A stretch of 22,295 nt of DNA from a virus: positions 1 through 22,295 of IMG/VR virus record IMGVR_UViG_3300022752_000430; one strand, 5' to 3'. The number at the start of each line of letters is the position of its first letter. Position 1 is the first letter of the stretch. The position numbers and the translations under genes were made by a program. Below, in pieces: positions 14,062-20,435 of this stretch. The notes below the pieces were generated by a model that worked only from the letters and a program-made list of their open reading frames with translations, did not search any database and was not told where the DNA came from.

Positions 14062-14256
14062 TCAATCTCCTGTCCATCGCGGACGGTCATACCGATACGG
14101 GCGCGTCCTTTTGTCGTAGGCACACCACACTGCGTTCCACTCTTCCACCGTGATCTGCTTTCTCACCGCCGCCGCGTAAGCCTCTCGACTCACGGCGTAC
14201 GCAGCGTCGTCCGTTTTTGCTGTGCGAATGCGCTCGATGTATTCCTCAGCAGTCAT
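14062..14256 (-). CDS. Small protein of unknown function
   Basis: A 64-residue protein, MTAEEYIERIRTAKTDD at the start, coupled by ATGA to the gene upstream. The acidic N-terminal helix is followed by an Ala-rich helix (AAYAVSREAYAAAVRKQ) and a Trp/Tyr/Arg-rich C-terminus (WNAVWCAYDKRTRPYRYDR). Neither cysteine motif nor HTH is visible. Likely an early accessory protein of the RecT operon. Confidence 0.65.
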   Translation of the reverse strand: MTAEEYIERIRTAKTDDAAYAVSREAYAAAVRKQITVEEWNAVWCAYDKRTRPYRYDRPRWTGD

Positions 14257-14510
14257 GCCGCCACGCCCTTCGCTGCCCGCAGCTCAGACGCCTGGTGCAG
14301 AATCTTTGCGGCCATGGCGGCCACCTCGTCGGCTAGCGACGCCTTGGCCTCGGCCTCGGTGTCGAACCAATCCGGCGTTCGCCGCCAGCGTGTGTCGCCT
14401 CCATCGATCCACGCGCCGCACTCCGAGACGTAGCCGTAGTGGCACCAGACGGTCGCACCACGGTGGTCGAAGTTGACGTGGGCTCTGTAGACCTTCTGTC
14501 GCTCGCTCAT
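14253..14510 (-). CDS. Small protein of unknown function
   Basis: An 85-residue protein. ATGA overlap with the RecT gene upstream and with the gene downstream. The first half looks like a beta sheet with many aromatic residues (VNFDHRGATVWCHYGYVSECGAWI), and the second half is an Ala-rich helix. No recognised domain. The tight coupling on both sides makes it a real gene. Confidence 0.7.
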   Translation of the reverse strand: MSERQKVYRAHVNFDHRGATVWCHYGYVSECGAWIDGGDTRWRRTPDWFDTEAEAKASLADEVAAMAAKILHQASELRAAKGVAA

Positions 14511-15361
14511 GCCCGCACCTCGTGCTCAGCGGCTTCGTGCGGAAACTCCTGGCCCTTGTCCTCCGGCTCGGCCAACAAGAAGTCCAGCTTTCCGTTGATG
14601 AGGTTCAGCAGCTCGTCGGCCTGGCCCGGCGTGTAGAACCGAGACCGCAGACGCTCTTCGACGATGCCCTGCATTCGCTCGAGCTGCCCGGCCGTAGCGG
14701 TCTGGACGTAGTGCCTTGCCTTCCGCATGTCATCGTCGGTGGCCCTCGTGGCGTCGCCAGCCGACTCGGGCGACGGAAACTTCGGACGCACCACCACGGG
14801 CTCCCTGGCGGGCTCTGGCGGCACGACGGGCGTGGGTGCGTCTGCAACCTCGTCCGGGTCGTAGATGCCCACCGCTCCCTCCCAGCCGATGCTCTTGAGC
14901 CCGGCCGTGATGGCACGGCTGCGGAGCATCGCCTTCGGGTGCTTGGCGTAGTTGTCGTTCGACGCCAGGCCGGCACGCTTGGCGTCCTCGATCGTGAACG
15001 TCTCGGTGTGCTCATCGCCGTTTGGATGACGCAGCACGAGCACGGCCCGAGTCTCTGTCAGTTCCTTGAACTGGGCTCGGCCTCCGCACGACTTGAACCG
15101 GGCCAATTGCGAATCAGCCCGCTCGGTTACGGTGCCCTTGATCACCTGCAACTTGCGGCAGGCGGCCATGGTGCCCATGCCAAGCTCGCGGCCCATCAGC
15201 ACGATCGCCGCGAACGACACGCCGTCCTTGATGTGGCTGGGGAGAAATCCAGTGCGACGCAACTGGTCGCCCATGTGGACCAGGCCGTCGAACGACGGCT
15301 CGTCGTGAGAAGATGCGGCCAATGCTGTGGCCATCGGTCGAGTTGTCAGTCCCGTGCTCAT
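14507..15361 (-). CDS. recT: RecT-family ssDNA annealing protein
   Basis: A 284-residue protein. The ATG has GAAAGGGA about 9 nt upstream. The RecT core is visible: LVHMGDQLRRTGFLPSHIKD, then AIVLMGRELGMGTMAACRKLQVIKGT, then VLRHPNGDEHTETFTIEDAKRAGL and YAKHPKAMLRSRAITAGLK ending at the VGIYDPDEV element. After residue about 195 a Pro-rich linker leads to a C-terminal helical part. RecT promotes strand annealing at broken phage DNA. A RecE or other exonuclease partner was not recognised in the window. The gene is in one operon with the SNF2 helicase and DNA methyltransferase. Confidence 0.85.
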   Translation of the reverse strand: MSTGLTTRPMATALAASSHDEPSFDGLVHMGDQLRRTGFLPSHIKDGVSFAAIVLMGRELGMGTMAACRKLQVIKGTVTERADSQLARFKSCGGRAQFKELTETRAVLVLRHPNGDEHTETFTIEDAKRAGLASNDNYAKHPKAMLRSRAITAGLKSIGWEGAVGIYDPDEVADAPTPVVPPEPAREPVVVRPKFPSPESAGDATRATDDDMRKARHYVQTATAGQLERMQGIVEERLRSRFYTPGQADELLNLINGKLDFLLAEPEDKGQEFPHEAAEHEVRA

Positions 15362-15390
15362 CTGTCGCGTCCCTTTCGTGTTGGTTTCTG

Positions 15391-15813
15391 TCAGTTCATC
15401 ACTTCGCCGTTCATGTCACGCCATGTCCCAACTGGTTCGTGCTGTTTAGCCTGCTGCTCGCGCAGAACATCGACGGCCGCGACAAGGTTTCGCAGCGTGT
15501 CGCCGAGTACCGCGATACCGTTATTGATTTCGCACAGGGCAACTACTGCCGCGTCAATCTGCGAGCCGTTCGCGGCTGGCTTGGCTGGCTGCTGCGGCTC
15601 GCTCGCCCTGGCGTTGAGAAAGGCCACGGCGTCAGATTCGCGGACGTACCACCGATTGCTCCCTCCAACACGAATCGCCCGCACCTTGCCTGCGTCAACC
15701 GCAACCCGCAGTTCCTTGTATTCAGGCGAATGGCCGTCGGCCTTGCCCCTGCTGCGGTAGTCCCACTGCGCCAGCGGCACAAAGCCAGCCGGAATGAAAT
15801 CATCCTTGCTCAT
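15391..15813 (-). CDS. Excisionase/MerR-like DNA-binding protein with C-terminal coiled coil
   Basis: A 140-residue protein starting MSKDDFIPAGF. The start is chosen because the same 15-base translation start region found before recT precedes it; an in-frame ATG at 15888 is the alternative. Residues about 30-66 give a wing-type DNA-binding fold (YKELRVAVDAGKVRAIRVGGSNRWYVRESDAVAFL), as in excisionases. After a Pro-rich hinge the C-terminal half is helical with heptad-like Leu/Val spacing (IAVLGDTLRNLVAAVDVLRE). It is probably a transcriptional regulator of the recombination operon. Confidence 0.65.
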   Translation of the reverse strand: MSKDDFIPAGFVPLAQWDYRSRGKADGHSPEYKELRVAVDAGKVRAIRVGGSNRWYVRESDAVAFLNARASEPQQPAKPAANGSQIDAAVVALCEINNGIAVLGDTLRNLVAAVDVLREQQAKQHEPVGTWRDMNGEVMN

Positions 15814-15914
15814 CGCGTCCCTTTCGTTGCGTGATGTGAAAGCCGCTTCCCCGTCCTGGCTCGGCGGCAACGTCCCTTCCTTGGTCATCCCGGTTCCACC
15901 GGGCTCCTTGTTCG

Positions 15915-16187
15915 TCAGAACGGCACCGTCTGCTCCTCGGTGACCGCGTAGTGCAGGCTGCCGTGATCGGGCACATGGCGGCGAACGTGGTAGGTGTCGT
16001 CGGTTAGCACCTCGACCACGACGCCAGCGAGCACCTCGCCGGCTTCAAGCCACTTGATCCGGTCGCCCACGGCGTAGCTCGTGACCAGCTTGCCGTTGAG
16101 GTAGACGCCGCGACCGCCGAATGTCTCGTGCATCTGGGCAACGGCACCGTGATATTCCGCATCACCGGGCATCGTTTCAGTGTTCAT
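15915..16187 (-). CDS. Small beta-rich protein of unknown function
   Basis: A 90-residue protein, first gene after the promoter at about 16213-16240. AGGAGA lies about 9 nt upstream of the ATG. VGDRIKWLEAGEVLAGVVVE and DDTYHVRRHVPDH suggest a small SH3-like barrel. Cys-free and without a membrane segment. As the leader gene of the recombination operon it may be a host-takeover protein, but this is inference. Confidence 0.7.
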   Translation of the reverse strand: MNTETMPGDAEYHGAVAQMHETFGGRGVYLNGKLVTSYAVGDRIKWLEAGEVLAGVVVEVLTDDTYHVRRHVPDHGSLHYAVTEEQTVPF

Positions 16188-16212
16188 CTGTTCAATCTCC
16201 TCTGGCTGGGGT

Positions 16213-16242
16213 GCGTAATGTACTCGCGTACACATAGGGGTC
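16213..16242 (-). promoter_or_regulatory. Candidate sigma70 promoter for the recombination operon
   Basis: On the minus strand, TTGACC is followed 16 bases later by TACATT, giving a -35 with 5 of 6 consensus bases and a -10 with 4 of 6. Transcription would start near 16207, about 20 nt before the ATG at 16187. An imperfect palindrome, TGTACTCGCGTACA (16219-16232), lies inside the promoter spacer and could be an operator. Confidence 0.5.
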
Positions 16243-16254
16243 AAGGGTCTACGG

Positions 16255-16265
16255 AACAATTTGTT
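16255..16265. repeat. Perfect 11-bp palindrome AACAATTTGTT
   Basis: An AT-rich palindrome (5-bp arms around a central T) lies about 20 bp upstream of the -35 element in otherwise GC-rich sequence. It could be a repressor or activator site for the promoter at 16213-16242. No second copy was noticed. Confidence 0.35.
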
Positions 16266-16319
16266 GTGTCGTGTTTTCCAGTGCGAAACGCACATTGGCG
16301 GCGCTCGATTGCAGTAGCG

Positions 16320-16847
16320 TCATGCAGCCCCCACCAACGGTGCCGAGATGCCGAGGTCGGCGAGGCTGAGCACCGCCGGGTCGCACTGCTGCGGGGAAAC
16401 GAGCCACGTGTATGGCCTGCCGCTCGGGTGAATCGACGGTGGCAGCACGCTCTGAGCGGGCTTGCCGCCCATGCGGATCTCAAGGCCACCACGCTTCACC
16501 CATCCGCGAGCCGGCAGCGGGTCCGCGAGGCGGAAGAGGTGGTGCATTCCACGCTGGCTCGACCAGCACGGCGTCTCGATCTCGCAGAGCGGCGTGCCGT
16601 CTGCGGTCTCAAGCTCGCGGAACATCTCGCAGCCGGCGAGGTCGTCGTATTCGATGTCGATCAGCCCGCCCGATCCGCACAGCAGCCCGACGTTGTCGCC
16701 GGCTGCGAGCCACGCGGCGATCTCGGAAGGGTCAGAACTGGCGAGCGTGTTCCACGCCATGCCGAGCGGCGTCTTGCCGCGACGGGCAACGCGGACGCAG
16801 GAGGCACCGCAATCGAGCAGGGCGAGCATGTCAGGGTCGAGGGGCAT
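16320..16847 (-). CDS. Stand-alone primase-polymerase (Prim-Pol) N-terminal domain
   Basis: A 175-residue protein starting MPLDPDMLALLDC; GGAG lies about 9 nt upstream. An in-frame ATG at 16898 overlaps the promoter -10 and is not likely. Landmarks of the bifunctional DNA primase/polymerase fold: LIDIEYDDL (metal-binding acidic strand), SQRGMHHLFRL (Ser-x-x-Gly-x-His), and GLEIRMGGKPAQSVLPPSIHPSG ending in TWLV. The domain is usually fused to a helicase or longer primase; here it stands alone. It probably makes primers for phage replication. Its promoter is at 16900-16928. Confidence 0.8.
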   Translation of the reverse strand: MPLDPDMLALLDCGASCVRVARRGKTPLGMAWNTLASSDPSEIAAWLAAGDNVGLLCGSGGLIDIEYDDLAGCEMFRELETADGTPLCEIETPCWSSQRGMHHLFRLADPLPARGWVKRGGLEIRMGGKPAQSVLPPSIHPSGRPYTWLVSPQQCDPAVLSLADLGISAPLVGAA

Positions 16848-16899
16848 CGGAGGGGCTCCAGCGTTAGAGGCAAACTTGGTTTCGTACGATTCGTGCATA

Positions 16900-16928
16900 T
16901 GTATACGCAGGTCTTTGCATATCGTCAA
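16900..16928 (-). promoter_or_regulatory. Strong sigma70-like promoter for the Prim-Pol gene
   Basis: On the minus strand TTGACG (16923-16928) and TATACA (16900-16905) are separated by 17 bases, close to consensus. The spacer has ATATGCAA followed by GACCTG, an element shared with the promoter at 17834-17862. Transcription would start near 16893, leaving a leader of about 45 nt to the ATG at 16847. Confidence 0.6.
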
Positions 16929-17170
16929 CGGACAATTCCTAGGGCGGCATCGGCAAGGTCGAGAGTCGCCCGGCCAAGCTGCCGCAGACGCCCCGGTTGG
17001 GGCTGCGGCTGGGGTATCGGCTGATAGACCGGCTGGGCGTGGGGTTGCTGGCTGGCGATCCGCGTGGCGATCTCCAGCATGGCGAGCCGCTGGCGGGTCT
17101 CGACCAGGAGTGAGCAGCCGGCGGCGAGCACGGCGATGACGAGCGCGGCCCTGAGCGTGTCGTGGATCAT
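16925..17170 (-). CDS. Small membrane protein or lipoprotein with Pro/Gln-rich region
   Basis: An 81-residue protein. The ATG has AAAGGA about 5 nt upstream. A hydrophobic N-terminal segment (LRAALVIAVLAAGCSLLV) contains AAGC, a possible lipobox; a plain membrane anchor is the alternative. An amphipathic helix follows, then a Pro/Gln repeat region (residues about 44-60) and a final helix. Short anchored, Pro-rich phage proteins are often spanin-like or exclusion factors, but the position in the early region argues against a lysis role. Confidence 0.65.
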   Translation of the reverse strand: MIHDTLRAALVIAVLAAGCSLLVETRQRLAMLEIATRIASQQPHAQPVYQPIPQPQPQPGRLRQLGRATLDLADAALGIVR

Positions 17171-17251
17171 GGCTGTCCTTTCTGTGTGCGATTGCCACCC
17201 GTTTCGCAGCTGTCGGCAGGCCGGGTGGCCCCACCTAAATGGTCGCTTTGC

Positions 17252-17449
17252 CTAACTGGCACGCGATGGAAGCCGGCCGGCGTTTCCCTCCAGAACAGCC
17301 CGTTCGTATTCGGCAATACGCAAATTGCGGCGAGCAGCCTCAGCAACGGCTGCCTCCTTGTGGCTCATCCTGCAAGACGGCTTGCCCTGCACGACTGCCA
17401 AGTACCACCCGCGACTGTCTCGAAACACCTTCCAGCTAACGCTCTTCAT
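17252..17449 (-). CDS. Small basic protein of unknown function
   Basis: A 65-residue protein with GAGGG about 8 nt upstream. The N-terminus is a beta hairpin (VSWKVFRDSRGWYLAVVQG), followed by a basic helix (KEAAVAEAARRNLRIAEYERAVLEG). This beta-beta-alpha layout resembles small DNA-binding or AP2-like domains, but I do not recognise it. A strong hairpin lies 30 nt upstream at 17479-17504. Confidence 0.6.
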   Translation of the reverse strand: MKSVSWKVFRDSRGWYLAVVQGKPSCRMSHKEAAVAEAARRNLRIAEYERAVLEGNAGRLPSRAS

Positions 17450-17478
17450 CGACGTGCCCTCTTGTTCGTTGTGGTGTT

Positions 17479-17504
17479 GCCCGCCGGCCCTGTTGCCGGC
17501 GGGC
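17479..17504. terminator. Perfect GC-rich hairpin without a U-tract
   Basis: GCCCGCCGGC (17479-17488), loop of six bases, GCCGGCGGGC (17495-17504). It lies between the stop of the 17516-17827 gene and the start of the 17252-17449 gene. There is no T run on either side, so if it ends transcription it does so partially or with Rho. It could also be an mRNA stabiliser. Confidence 0.45.
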
Positions 17505-17515
17505 GTGGTGGTTGC

Positions 17516-17827
17516 CTAGAGCAGCGAAGCCTCAACGTCCTTCATCTGCTTCGTGACGTATCGGATGCCGTGCTCAACCAGCCCACAGGCCGCGCTGCGT
17601 ACGCGATCGCTGCCGATCGGACGCCACTTCAGCCACACAACCGCCATGTCCCACGAGCCACTTCCGATCTCGACGCGGGCTTCGTTGATGTCCAGCGTGT
17701 CGGCAAATGCCTGAAGCTTTGCCAGGAACTGCTGCCGCTTTGCAAGCTTGGTTCCAGCGGCCTGAATCTTTGCGGTGGTCATCGTTTCGTCTCCCGGTTC
17801 GCGTCCGCGAGTCTCATTCGCTCGCAT
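17516..17827 (-). CDS. Small protein of unknown function from a possible leaderless transcript
   Basis: Up to 103 residues. The ATG at 17827 coincides with the predicted first base of transcription from the promoter at 17834-17862; a later ATG at 17782 (MTTAKIQ) with GGGAG about 10 nt upstream gives 88 residues. The main part has a basic helix (TKLAKRQQFLAKLQAFADTL), then a beta stretch (EARVEIGSGSWDMAVVWLKW) and a final helix. Family not recognised. Confidence 0.65.
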   Translation of the reverse strand: MRANETRGREPGDETMTTAKIQAAGTKLAKRQQFLAKLQAFADTLDINEARVEIGSGSWDMAVVWLKWRPIGSDRVRSAACGLVEHGIRYVTKQMKDVEASLL

Positions 17828-17833
17828 GCCCCA

Positions 17834-17862
17834 ATCATATCGACAGATCATTGCATATTCAA
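17834..17862 (-). promoter_or_regulatory. Promoter copy B, near-duplicate, positioned for leaderless transcription
   Basis: TTGAAT (17857-17862), 17-base spacer and TATGAT (17834-17839) on the minus strand. TGGGGC follows and then ATG, so the first transcribed base would be the A of the ATG at 17827. From the end of the spacer through TATGATTGGGGCATG it matches the promoter at 18249-18277. Confidence 0.6.
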
Positions 17863-17903
17863 TAGGGGTAAATGCCGGGGAAACTCGCTTTTCCGAAAAT
17901 TTT

Positions 17904-18242
17904 TCAGCCGCCCTTGGCCTTCTTGGCTGGTCGGGCGGACTTTGCCGCCCGCTTCGGCTTGGCCTCTTCGGCCTCGTCCTGCCCGCTGCGGTCACGCCCA
18001 CGAGGAAATCCAACGCCAGCCGGACGGGCCGCCTCTTCCTCGAGGAACTTGGCCACGCTCTTCCGCTGGATCATCCACCCGTGGCCTGGAATCAGCGTGC
18101 CGGCCAGCCGCTTGCCATCGGGACGTGGCTTGTCCTCGTCATAGACGAGCCGCGTGACCGTGCTTGGGGCGCGAGCACCAATCTCGGCCATTACCTGCCG
18201 CACCGTCATGTAGCCCGCGAACGGGTTCGCCATTGCAATCAT
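17904..18242 (-). CDS. Winged-helix excisionase-like DNA-binding protein
   Basis: A 112-residue protein divergent to the integrase. ATG 18242 fits a leaderless transcript; ATG 18233 with GGGG 10 nt upstream is the alternative. TVRQVMAEIGARAPSTVTRL is a helix-turn-helix and GTLIPGHGWMIQRKSVAKFLEE the wing and following helix, as in HTH_17/Xis proteins. The C-terminus is a disordered Lys/Ala-rich tail (PKRAAKSARPAKKAKGG). Its place opposite the integrase makes it the best candidate for the recombination directionality factor. Confidence 0.7.
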   Translation of the reverse strand: MIAMANPFAGYMTVRQVMAEIGARAPSTVTRLVYDEDKPRPDGKRLAGTLIPGHGWMIQRKSVAKFLEEEAARPAGVGFPRGRDRSGQDEAEEAKPKRAAKSARPAKKAKGG

Positions 18243-18248
18243 GCCCCA

Positions 18249-18277
18249 ATCATATCGTCGGATCAGTGCGAATCAAA
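18249..18277 (-). promoter_or_regulatory. Promoter copy A for the Xis-like gene
   Basis: TTTGAT (18272-18277), 17-base spacer and TATGAT (18249-18254) on the minus strand. As in copy B, TGGGGC is followed directly by the ATG (18242), so the transcript would be leaderless. The spacer core CACTGATCCG is related to the AATGATCTG of copy B. Confidence 0.55.
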
Positions 18278-18301
18278 CCGCCGCGACTTTCAATCCTCCC
18301 G

Positions 18302-18350
18302 CTTTGCCCCCGGCAGCCGACCCAGCGTAGGATCGACTGCCGGGGCAAAG
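18302..18350. repeat. Inverted repeat between the divergent int and xis-like promoters
   Basis: CTTTGCCCCCGGCAG (18302-18316) and CTGCCGGGGCAAAG (18337-18350) pair over 14 bp with one bulged base around a 20-base loop. On the plus strand TTT follows, so it could be a weak terminator before int. It could instead be an attachment-site arm or repressor operator. It sits between the two promoters. Confidence 0.5.
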
Positions 18351-18370
18351 TTTCAGCGGAGAGGGCTCCG

Positions 18371-18398
18371 TTGAACAACTGTACACCCCATGTATCAT
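18371..18398 (+). promoter_or_regulatory. Integrase promoter
   Basis: TTGAAC (18371-18376), 16-base spacer and TATCAT (18393-18398). Transcription would begin near 18405. GGGAGG follows at 18410-18415, 7 nt before the integrase ATG, so the leader is about 17 nt. Confidence 0.55.
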
Positions 18399-18421
18399 GG
18401 TCGCCAAAAGGGAGGTGCAAG

Positions 18422-19339
18422 ATGACGATGAGAGAACTGCTCGAGCGGTATGCGCTGCTAATGAACCTGTCGGATCGGTCGGTGATCCTGTACGGGCACA
18501 CCATCGACAAGGTGCGGGAGTTCCTTGGTCGTGAGCCAATGGTTGCGGATCTTGAGGACGTGACCGTCTCGAAGTTCCTGCGATGGCGAGCAACGAACGT
18601 GGCCCGCGGGCGGCTGGTCAGCCCGCACACGGTCGCCAAAGATCGCAGCCAGCTGCTCGCCATCTGGAACTGGGCGTGCCGCAAGAAGCTGCACCCCGGC
18701 GAGTGGCCCGGTTTGCCTCGCCAGAAGAAGGTGAAACGGACTCCGACCGCCTACACCTTGGACGAAATGAGCCGTCTGGTGCGTGCAGCCAAGGCCCGAC
18801 GCGGCAGGATGTCCGGGCTGCCGGCGGCGTGGTGGTGGGGCACGCTCCTACAAGCCGCATGGCAGACAGGCGAGCGGATCGGTGCCCTGCTCGATCTGCG
18901 GTGGCGGGAGGTTGATACGGCACGGTGCAGGCTCGTGTTCCTCGCCGAGACCCGGAAGGGACGCGAGCGGGATCTGGTCTCGCCGATCACGCCCGAGCTT
19001 GCCGCCGAGCTGGAGTCACGCAGGGGCTCGCCTGAGGCTCTGGTGTGGCCCAGGACGGGCCATCCGCTCTCGCACTACGCGAGCATGCGGCTGCTGTGCA
19101 AAACCGCAGGCGTGCCCTCCAGGGCGTTCCACGCCATCCGCAAGGCGTCGGCGTCCTACGTGGCGGCTGCCGGCGGGGATGCCACCGCCCACCTCGGGCA
19201 CGCCGACCCGGCGATGACGCGGGGGCACTACCTCGATCCCCGGATCACAGAGACAAAGCGCGGGCTGGATTTCCTGCCTCCGCTCGATCTGGCGGAGCCA
19301 AAGCCGCCAGAGCAGCCGCCCGGCCAACCAGCGGCATAA
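18422..19339 (+). CDS. int: Tyrosine recombinase (phage integrase)
   Basis: A 305-residue protein. The ATG at 18422 has GGGAGG 7 nt upstream; upstream in-frame codons are non-coding leader. Residues 1-95 form the SAM-like core-binding domain. The catalytic domain has Arg152 (TGERIGALLDLRW), Lys179 (ETRKGRER), His237 and Arg240 (FHAIRKAS), His260 (HLGHADP) and nucleophile Tyr270 (GHYLDP). All six catalytic positions are present, so it should be active. The short N-terminus lacks a clear arm-binding domain. It integrates or excises the phage at att sites and is the only plus-strand gene. Confidence 0.95.
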   Translation: MTMRELLERYALLMNLSDRSVILYGHTIDKVREFLGREPMVADLEDVTVSKFLRWRATNVARGRLVSPHTVAKDRSQLLAIWNWACRKKLHPGEWPGLPRQKKVKRTPTAYTLDEMSRLVRAAKARRGRMSGLPAAWWWGTLLQAAWQTGERIGALLDLRWREVDTARCRLVFLAETRKGRERDLVSPITPELAAELESRRGSPEALVWPRTGHPLSHYASMRLLCKTAGVPSRAFHAIRKASASYVAAAGGDATAHLGHADPAMTRGHYLDPRITETKRGLDFLPPLDLAEPKPPEQPPGQPAA

Positions 19340-19362
19340 TTGGCCCGCGAACGGGGGAGCGA

Positions 19363-19386
19363 CGCGGGGAAAGGGAGAAACCCGCG
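19363..19386. terminator. Possible hairpin between convergent genes
   Basis: CGCGGG (19363-19368) pairs with CCCGCG (19381-19386) around a 12-base purine loop. It lies between the 3' ends of int and the Ig-like gene, where a bidirectional terminator is expected. The stem is only 6 bp and there is no U-tract. Confidence 0.25.
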
Positions 19387-19407
19387 CCGCTCGACCCGCC
19401 CGGATCA

Positions 19408-19821
19408 TCACTCCTCGCGCACGAGCGTCACGCCGAACTGACCCGGCGCAGCCGGCGGAATCGTGTCGGTCGCGACGAACTCGACCACAGCCGGCTCACT
19501 GGGATTGCCAGCGTCATCGACATCGACGAGCGACAGCGTCACCGTCGCGCCTTGGTCGGCCCTGACTTCACCCAGGTTCGTGGCGTCGCCAGCGAACGTG
19601 AGCACGGTGGGAACCTCACCCGCAATATCGACCGTCAACTGCCGCTGCACCACGTCACCATCGACGGGCGGCGCGGCGGAAACCGAATAGATGAGCATGT
19701 TGCTCTCCTGTCTGTTCAATCGAACTCGAACCCTCGGCTGACGCAGCCACTGTGACTGCCGCCGAATCTCTGCTGTGAGTTTGTCGATCGCGTCGGTGAG
19801 CGATCCGAATAGCCATCGCAT
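19408..19821 (-). CDS. Ig/Fn3-like domain protein, possible dual start
   Basis: The full form is 137 residues from ATG 19821 (GGGGG about 7 nt upstream), starting MRWLFGSLTDAIDKL. A second in-frame ATG at 19698 (MLIYSVSAA) has a strong SD (AGGAGA, about 7 nt) and gives a 96-residue form consisting of the beta domain alone. That domain has repeated Val/Thr strands, VDVDDAGNPSEP, and the motif ATDTIPPAAPG followed by FGVTLV near the C-terminus, typical of Ig/Fn3-like domains in phage proteins. The N-terminal extension is a basic amphipathic helix. Possibly a virion decoration protein. Confidence 0.7.
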   Translation of the reverse strand: MRWLFGSLTDAIDKLTAEIRRQSQWLRQPRVRVRLNRQESNMLIYSVSAAPPVDGDVVQRQLTVDIAGEVPTVLTFAGDATNLGEVRADQGATVTLSLVDVDDAGNPSEPAVVEFVATDTIPPAAPGQFGVTLVREE

Positions 19822-19831
19822 GCGAAGCCCC

Positions 19832-19951
19832 CTAGTCAATCCATTCATCTGCCTTGTCGCCCACGGCCTCGGCCAGGAACATCAGCAGCTGCGCCGGGAT
19901 CGCGATGCCCACGGCGAGGATCGAGAGCGTCCAAGCGACGAAGTTACGCAT
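19832..19951 (-). CDS. 39-residue single-span membrane protein
   Basis: The product starts MRNFVAWTLSILAVGI, with a hydrophobic helix at about residues 4-26, and ends in an acidic tail (EAVGDKADEWID). It overlaps the DUF6378 gene by 8 nt and is followed 10 nt later by the Ig-like gene. A longer in-frame start at 20023 lies entirely in the DUF6378 gene and is rejected. Function unknown; a small membrane regulator or holin-like peptide is possible. Confidence 0.6.
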   Translation of the reverse strand: MRNFVAWTLSILAVGIAIPAQLLMFLAEAVGDKADEWID

Positions 19952-20435
19952 TGCGGCACTCCTGATGGCAAGCTGCGTATCCGGCGATGTCCACGGCGGC
20001 ATCGTCTGTGGGGGCAGTGCCACGCTGGCGGGCGATCTTGTCGAGCACCATCACGAGTGCCCAATCGGCAGACGTGAACGTCGTGCCGAAGGCGGCGTTG
20101 ACGAGGGCTGCCGTGCGGGCGAAGTGCTCGGTCGGCGGCCCATACTTGGTGTGCCTGTCACGGACGGCGGCGACAGCCTGACGAAGCGTCTGCTCGGCAA
20201 TCGTGACAACCGGCCACTCGGAGTACGGGTCGCTGTGGTCGCTACGCAGCCGCGTACCTTCGCAGCAGGATTGTCTCGCGAGCAGTTCGGCCGCACATTG
20301 CTGGGCCGGTTCGCAGCCAGCAAGCGGCCCCGGCTTGTATCCCTGCATCTTCGGATCGCTCGGGTCCGTCGCCGCCATCCGCAGGGCCACGGCGTCGCGG
20401 AGTGAATCGTTTGCAGACTCAAGAGTCACGGTCAT
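19944..20435 (-). CDS. DUF6378-domain phage protein
   Basis: A 163-residue protein with GAAAGG about 7 nt before the ATG. The C-terminal 70 residues hold the domain signature: RHTKYGPPTEHFARTAALVNAAFG, then TSADWALVMVLDKIARQR and DDAAVDIAGYAA. This all-helical domain recurs in phages, often near metabolic or DNA genes; its activity is not established. The N-terminal half is Cys-containing and specific to this protein. It overlaps the phosphoesterase gene by 17 nt. Confidence 0.8.
   Translation of the reverse strand: MTVTLESANDSLRDAVALRMAATDPSDPKMQGYKPGPLAGCEPAQQCAAELLARQSCCEGTRLRSDHSDPYSEWPVVTIAEQTLRQAVAAVRDRHTKYGPPTEHFARTAALVNAAFGTTFTSADWALVMVLDKIARQRGTAPTDDAAVDIAGYAACHQECRNA

Noticed and set aside
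15889-15903. Short hairpin CCCGGT-TCC-ACCGGG considered as terminator
   Set aside because: The stem is only 6 bp without a U-tract and sits in a transcribed operon, so there is no good reason to call it.
18213-19355. 13-bp direct repeat GCCCGCGAACGGG at 18213 and 19343 flanking the integrase, considered as att core
   Set aside because: In 22 kb a few 13-base matches are expected by chance, the first copy is inside the Xis-like coding region, and no longer similarity surrounds them.
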